NCBI GenBank assembly: GCA_029977845.1
Contig: JAPOKC010000014.1
Location: 1 to 64,000, forward strand
Direction of reading: 5' to 3'
DNA: 64,000 nucleotides
From: Mycobacteriaceae bacterium
GTDB taxonomy: Bacteria > Actinomycetota > Actinomycetes > Mycobacteriales > Mycobacteriaceae
Part shown: piece by piece, positions 59,822-64,000 of the stretch
How the letters are laid out: each line of letters opens with the position of its first letter
Position numbering within the stretch: the first letter of the stretch is position 1
Position numbers and translations under genes: made by a program
Notes under the pieces: generated by a model
What the model saw: only the letters and a program-made list of their open reading frames with translations
Told to the model about the DNA's origin: nothing
Database searches by the model: none

Positions 59822-61057
59822 GTGACCGAAAACGCCTACCTCGTCGGCCTGCGCCTGGACGGCAGGAAGGTCGTCATCATCGGCGGCGGGACGGTGGCCC
59901 AGCGCCGGGTTCCGCTGCTGCTGGCCAACGGGGCCGACGTGCACGTCATCACCCGGGCCGCGACGCCGGCGGTCGAGGCTTTCGCGACACAGGAGCCGGG
60001 CATCACTCTGTCGCTGCGCGATTACCGGGACGGCGACCTCGCCGATGCCTGGTACGCCATCGCCGCAACCGACGACCCGGCCGTCAACGCCGCGGTGGTC
60101 GCCGAGGCCGACAGCAGGCGGATCTTCTGCGTGCGGGCTGACGCCGGCCGCGACGGCACCGCCGTCACCCCCGCCTCGTTCAGCTTCGAGGGTCTGGAGG
60201 TGGGCGTGCTGGCCTCTGGGGCGCACCGTCGTTCGGCCGCCGTCCGGTCGGCCATCCGGGAGGCCTTCCTGCAGGGCCGGATCGCCCCGGACGTGGTGGC
60301 CGCAGCCGCATCCGATGTGTTCCCCGGCGGTGTCGCTCTGGTGGGCGGGGGACCGGGTGACCCGGAACTGATCACCGTCCGCGGCCGGCGGCTGCTCGCG
60401 CACGCCGACGTCGTGGTGGCCGACCGGCTGGCGCCACCGGAACTGCTGGCCGAACTCGCCCCGCACGTCGAGGTCATCGACGCCGCGAAGATTCCGTACG
60501 GCCGGGCGATGGCCCAGGACGCCATCAACGAGGTGCTGATCGATCGGGCCAGGTCGGGCAAATTCGTCGTGCGACTCAAGGGTGGCGATCCGTTCGTCTT
60601 CGCCCGCGGATATGAGGAAGTCCTCGCACTCGCCGACGCTGGGATCCCGGTCACAGTCGTGCCCGGTCTGACCAGTGCCATCGCGGTACCCGCACTGGCC
60701 GGTGTTCCGGTCACGCACCGCGCGGTGAATCACGAGTTCGTCGTGGTCAGCGGGCACCTATCACCAGAGGACCCGGAATCCCTGGTGAATTGGGAAGCGC
60801 TGGCGCATTTGTCCGGAACGCTGGTTCTGCTGATGGCCGTCGAACGTATCGAATTGTTCGCCCAGGCCTTGCTCAACGGTGGGCGAGCTGCCGAAACGCC
60901 CGTCCTGGTGGTCCAGCACGGCACCACCTCGGCCGAGCGGGTTCTGCGCGCCACCCTGTCTGACGTGCCCGAACGAATTCGTTCAGAGGGAATTCGGCCG
61001 CCGGCGATCATCGTCATCGGCCCGGTCGCGGCATTCGAGACGTTATCGAGACTTTAA
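59822..61057 (+). CDS. cysG: CysG-like precorrin-2 dehydrogenase/uroporphyrinogen-III methyltransferase
   Basis: 411 residues, GTG start. N-terminal NAD domain ([22 protein letters not shown], 1 to about 150), then SUMT domain ([64 protein letters not shown]). It supplies precorrin-2 for cobalamin and sirohydrochlorin for sirohaem. Ferrochelatase residues are not clear. Follows cobB, as Rv2847c. Confidence 0.93.
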   Translation: MTENAYLVGLRLDGRKVVIIGGGTVAQRRVPLLLANGADVHVITRAATPAVEAFATQEPGITLSLRDYRDGDLADAWYAIAATDDPAVNAAVVAEADSRRIFCVRADAGRDGTAVTPASFSFEGLEVGVLASGAHRRSAAVRSAIREAFLQGRIAPDVVAAAASDVFPGGVALVGGGPGDPELITVRGRRLLAHADVVVADRLAPPELLAELAPHVEVIDAAKIPYGRAMAQDAINEVLIDRARSGKFVVRLKGGDPFVFARGYEEVLALADAGIPVTVVPGLTSAIAVPALAGVPVTHRAVNHEFVVVSGHLSPEDPESLVNWEALAHLSGTLVLLMAVERIELFAQALLNGGRAAETPVLVVQHGTTSAERVLRATLSDVPERIRSEGIRPPAIIVIGPVAAFETLSRL

Positions 61058-61076
61058 AGTTCTCTTAATATTGCGG

Positions 61077-61082
61077 TAGGGT
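61077..61082 (+). promoter_or_regulatory. Candidate -10 of efpA
   Basis: TAGGGT with 8 bases to the ATG at 61091. The same hexamer and spacing recurs before the tandem paralogue. A 10-bp palindrome ACTTTAAAGT at 61051-61060 lies just upstream. Confidence 0.45.
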
Positions 61083-61090
61083 GGTCCGTT

Positions 61091-62662
61091 ATGACGGCTC
61101 TCAACGATGCCGGGCGCGCGGCCGCCTCGAAATGGGGCCGCACCGCCGGGGTACCGGCGCAGTTGCCGGACGCGGAGCTGGAACGAACCTCGAGTTACCC
61201 CGAATGGCTGCCGTCGCGGCGGTTCCTGTCCGCGGTCATCGCGATCGGCGGCATGCAGCTGCTGGCCACCATGGACAGCACCATCGCCATCGTGGCGCTG
61301 CCCAAGATCCAGGACGAGCTGAACCTGTCCGACGCCGGACGCAGCTGGGTGATCACCGCCTACGTGCTGACCTTCGGCGGCCTGATGCTGCTGGGCGGCC
61401 GTCTCGGCGACACCATCGGCCGCAAACGGACATTCATCGTCGGCGTCACCCTGTTCACCATCGCCTCGGTGCTGTGCGGAAGCGCTTGGGACCAAACCAC
61501 TTTGGTCATCGCCAGGCTGCTCCAGGGTGTCGGTGCGGCGATCGCCTCCCCGACCGGTCTGGCACTGGTGGCCACCACCTTCCCCAAGGGGCCGGCCCGC
61601 AATGCCGCCACCGCGGTGTTCGCCGCGATGACCGGAATCGGTTCAGTGATGGGTCTCGTCGTCGGTGGCGCGCTCACCGAGGTGTCCTGGCGGCTGGCCT
61701 TCCTGGTCAATGTGCCGATCGGCGCGCTGATGATCTACCTGGCGTACAACACCCTGCGGGAGACCCACCGGGAGCGGATGAAACTGGACGCCGGCGGGGC
61801 GCTGCTGGCCACCATCGCCTGCACCGCAGCGGTTTTCGGCTTCACGCAGGGACCGGAGAGCGGCTGGATGTCACCGCTGACGGTGATGTCCGGGGTGGCC
61901 GCCCTGGCCGCGTTCGGAGCGTTCGTCCTCGTCGAGCGCACCGCGGTCAACCCGGTCGTGCCGTTCAGCCTGTTCGTCGACCGCAACCGGCTGGCCACCT
62001 TCGCCGCGATCTTCCTGGCCGGCGGCGTGATGTTCACCCTGACCGTGCTCATCGGTCTCTATGTGCAGGACATCATGGGCTACAGCGCGCTGCACGCCGG
62101 CATCGGCTTCATCCCGTTCGTCATCGCACTCGGGGTGGGACTGGCGGCCTCGTCGCATCTGGTGACCTTCTTCCCGCCCCGGATCCTGGTGATCTCAGGC
62201 GGCATTCTGGTGCTGGCCGCGATGATCTACGGCTCCACCCTCGACGCCGGAATCCCGTACTTCCCGAATCTGGTGCTGCCCATCACCGTGGGCGGGCTGG
62301 GCATCGGCATGATCGTGGTCCCGCTGACCGTCTCGGCCATCGCCGGAGTCGGCTTCGACCAGATCGGACCGGTCTCGGCGATCGCGCTGATGCTGCAGAA
62401 CCTCGGCGGTCCGGTCGTGCTGGCCGTCATCCAGGCGGTGATCACCTCCCGGACCCTCTATCTCGGCGGCACCACCGGTCCGGTGAAGAAAATGAACCCG
62501 GCCCAGTTGCACGCTCTGGATCAGGGCTACACCTACGGGCTGCTGTGGGTGGCCGCGGTGGCCGTCATCGTCGGTGCGGCGGCGCTGTTCATCGGCTACA
62601 CCGCAGGGCAGGTCGCGCACGCCCAGGAAGTCAAAGAGGCGATCGACGCGGGCGAGATCTAG
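61091..62662 (+). CDS. efpA: EfpA-type MFS drug exporter (DHA2 family)
   Basis: 523 residues, 14 predicted helices. Starts with a soluble 45-residue tail, then TMDSTIAIVALPKIQ (DHA2 motif), GRLGDTIGRKRTF (motif A), RLLQGVGAAIASPTGLAL and GIGSVMGLVVGGAL (motif C). EfpA is induced by isoniazid in M. tuberculosis and can transport lipids. Follows the cysG gene as Rv2846c. A close paralogue follows in tandem. Confidence 0.92.
   Translation: MTALNDAGRAAASKWGRTAGVPAQLPDAELERTSSYPEWLPSRRFLSAVIAIGGMQLLATMDSTIAIVALPKIQDELNLSDAGRSWVITAYVLTFGGLMLLGGRLGDTIGRKRTFIVGVTLFTIASVLCGSAWDQTTLVIARLLQGVGAAIASPTGLALVATTFPKGPARNAATAVFAAMTGIGSVMGLVVGGALTEVSWRLAFLVNVPIGALMIYLAYNTLRETHRERMKLDAGGALLATIACTAAVFGFTQGPESGWMSPLTVMSGVAALAAFGAFVLVERTAVNPVVPFSLFVDRNRLATFAAIFLAGGVMFTLTVLIGLYVQDIMGYSALHAGIGFIPFVIALGVGLAASSHLVTFFPPRILVISGGILVLAAMIYGSTLDAGIPYFPNLVLPITVGGLGIGMIVVPLTVSAIAGVGFDQIGPVSAIALMLQNLGGPVVLAVIQAVITSRTLYLGGTTGPVKKMNPAQLHALDQGYTYGLLWVAAVAVIVGAAALFIGYTAGQVAHAQEVKEAIDAGEI
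61289..61384 (+). repeat. 96-bp tract identical to 62832-62927 (copy 1)
   Basis: Every base equals the tract in the tandem paralogue at an offset of 1543; mismatches begin at 61288 and 61385. It encodes helix 1 end to helix 2. Confidence 0.9.
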
Positions 62663-62682
62663 CCGGTCCTCGCCGATCCGCT

Positions 62683-62699
62683 GGGTAGGGTGACTACCC
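62683..62699 (+). promoter_or_regulatory. Hairpin with embedded -10 abutting the second exporter ATG
   Basis: GGGTAG (62683-62688), 5-base loop, CTACCC (62694-62699), then ATG at 62700. TAGGGT (62686-62691) is a candidate -10 with 8 bases to the ATG, the spacing seen for efpA. Confidence 0.45.
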
Positions 62700-64000
62700 A
62701 TGGCTGGCGCCCCCTCTGTCGAACCGCCTGCCGGACCCCCTGCCAAACCTTTGGCCTCCAGCGTGCTGGGAATCGCCATCCTCGCGATCACCGGAATGCA
62801 GCTGATGTCGACCCTGGACGGCACCATCGCGATCGTGGCGCTGCCCAAGATCCAGGACGAGCTGAACCTGTCCGACGCCGGACGCAGCTGGGTGATCACC
62901 GCCTACGTGCTGACCTTCGGCGGCCTGCTGCTGCTCGGCGGGCGGGTGGGCGACGCCATCGGGCACAAGCGGGCGTTCATCTCCGGGGTCGGTGTCTTCA
63001 CCATCGCCTCGATGGCCTGCGGGCTTGCCACCGACGGCGCGCTGCTGATCGCGGCCCGTGCCCTGCAGGGCATCGGCGCCGCGGTGGCCGCACCCACCGG
63101 ACTCGCGCTGATCGCGACCACGTATGCCGTCGGTTCCGCCCGTAATCAGGCGATGGCGATGTCCGCGGCGATGCAGGGTCTGGGCTCGGTACTGGGCTTG
63201 GTGGTCGGCGGTGCGCTGACCGTCGTCTCCTGGCGACTGGCCTTCCTGATCAACTTCCCGATCGGCGCGCTGATCATCTGGATCGCGTTGACGCGGCTGG
63301 AGGAGACCCGGCACGAACGGCTCAAACTCGACGCAGGAGGAGCGCTGCTGGCCACCCTGGGCTGCGGTGCGGCGGTGATGGTTTTCACCCAGGGGCCGCC
63401 GCGGGGCTGGGTGGACCCGTGGGTGATCGGTGCCGGGGTGGCCGCCGTGCTGCTAGGTCTGGCATTCGTGGTCGTCGAGCGCAGAGCCGACCACCCGCTG
63501 GTGCCGTTGTGGATGTTCCGCGATCGCAACCGCCTTGCGACGTTCTCCTCGCTGTTCCTGGCCGGCGGGGTGATGCTGTCGCTGACCGTGATGATCGGGC
63601 TCTATGTGCAGGATGTGCTCGGTTACTCCGCACTGCACGCGGGTATCGGTTTCATCCCCTTCGCCGTGGCGCTGGGGTTCGGCAATCTGCTCACCGCGCG
63701 GTTGGCTCCCTACATCGCGCCCCGCTGGCTGATCGTCGGCGGCGGTATCTTCGTTCTCGGCGCCATGCTCTACGGGTCGACGCTGACCCGGACCATCCCG
63801 TACTTCCCTGATCTGGTGATGCCCGTCCTGGTCGGCGGGTTCGGCATCGGCGTGATCTCGGTGATCCTGCCGCTGTGTGCGCTGACCGATGTCGGACCCC
63901 GCGAGATCGGCCCGGTCAGCGCGGTCACGCTGATGGTCCAGGACCTCGGCGGGCCACTGGTCCTGGTGGTCATCCAGGCGGTGCAGACCTCCCGCACCCT
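62700..64000 (+). CDS. EfpA-like MFS transporter, tandem paralogue, cut by the window end
   Basis: First 433 residues seen (MAGAPSVEPPAGPP start). DHA2 MFS with TLDGTIAIVALPKIQ, GRVGDAIGHKRAF (motif A), [34 protein letters not shown] (motif C) and MIGLYVQDVLGYSALHAG. It lacks the long N-terminal tail of EfpA. About two thirds of residues match the upstream gene by eye, so it is a tandem duplicate. Confidence 0.9.
   Translation, partial: MAGAPSVEPPAGPPAKPLASSVLGIAILAITGMQLMSTLDGTIAIVALPKIQDELNLSDAGRSWVITAYVLTFGGLLLLGGRVGDAIGHKRAFISGVGVFTIASMACGLATDGALLIAARALQGIGAAVAAPTGLALIATTYAVGSARNQAMAMSAAMQGLGSVLGLVVGGALTVVSWRLAFLINFPIGALIIWIALTRLEETRHERLKLDAGGALLATLGCGAAVMVFTQGPPRGWVDPWVIGAGVAAVLLGLAFVVVERRADHPLVPLWMFRDRNRLATFSSLFLAGGVMLSLTVMIGLYVQDVLGYSALHAGIGFIPFAVALGFGNLLTARLAPYIAPRWLIVGGGIFVLGAMLYGSTLTRTIPYFPDLVMPVLVGGFGIGVISVILPLCALTDVGPREIGPVSAVTLMVQDLGGPLVLVVIQAVQTSRT
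62832..62927 (+). repeat. 96-bp tract identical to 61289-61384 (copy 2)
   Basis: Second copy of the identical tract. Flanking DNA has diverged at many third positions, so the identity is local. Confidence 0.9.

Noticed and set aside
56079-61057. Cobalamin riboswitch before the cob genes
   Set aside because: Genes overlap or nearly abut; no room for and no sign of the conserved B12-box in the gaps.

Overview
The window is high-GC actinobacterial DNA from a mycobacterium, most likely a non-tuberculous Mycobacterium/Mycolicibacterium. The evidence is an MmpS/MmpL pair, an EfpA-type exporter, an MPT83-like fasciclin lipoprotein, Rip1, LppW-like and DUF2631 proteins, a DUF222/13E12 HNH protein, and a gene order that follows the M. 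tuberculosis Rv2915c-to-Rv2846c block with local gains and losses. Homologue names rest on remembered family features and synteny; no database search was run. About 65 protein genes and one partial tRNA are annotated. I see no rRNA, CRISPR array, complete insertion sequence or phage. No stretch over about 300 bases lacks a gene.

Layout. 1-477: a 5'-truncated tRNA-Trp and an odd short frame that starts like SecE and ends like the Ffh tail. 479-5381: amidohydrolase, two DacB-type D,D-carboxypeptidases flanking a DUF222/HNH gene, and a SnoaL-like gene. 5511-13874: ribosome and RNA maturation genes (rpsP, KH protein, rimM, trmD, rplS), lepB, rnhB, DUF2469, yraN, comM-like and dprA. 13825-17747: an mmpS-mmpL operon divergent from a CsoR/CstR-type sensor and a Cys-rich mini-protein. 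17827-26896: xerC, M23 peptidase, rpsB-tsf, amidase, TetR, pyrH-frr, cdsA-rlmN and DUF2631. 26947-35469: photolyase, fasciclin lipoprotein, dxr-rip1-ispG, GNAT and a penicillin-binding lipoprotein. 35471-39159: a TetR-like regulator with a predicted membrane helix and Pro-rich tail, divergent from a secreted haem peroxidase. 39175-43857: Rieske lipoprotein, DUF1707 protein, map, cobQ, a lipoprotein and a degenerate alpha/beta hydrolase. 43858-50504: a permease, glnA4-like, GATase, ALDH, SDR and GntR cluster that looks like gamma-glutamyl amine catabolism. 50464-53143: two unknown secreted proteins, then a Fur-family regulator divergent from nicT. 53131-61057: lipase-like hydrolase, mqo, GNAT, fused Mg-chelatase-like protein, cobO, cobB and a CysG-like methyltransferase. 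61091-64000: efpA and a tandem paralogue that runs off the end.

Control logic is visible in several short intergenic regions. These include a LexA-type box on the HNH gene start, a Nur-type box between fur and nicT, and a perfect inverted repeat holding both divergent -10 elements between mmpS and the CstR-like gene. There is also an inverted repeat over the -10 of the peroxidase promoter, and two 19-24 bp gaps with overlapping opposed -10 hexamers. A TANNNT hexamer lies 6-8 nt before many start codons, which suggests many leaderless mRNAs.

Most unusual points: the SecE/Ffh hybrid at the left end (rearrangement or assembly join), the membrane-tethered TetR with its peroxidase, the CstR-like control of an MmpS/MmpL exporter, and a 96-bp identical tract shared by the tandem efpA-type genes.
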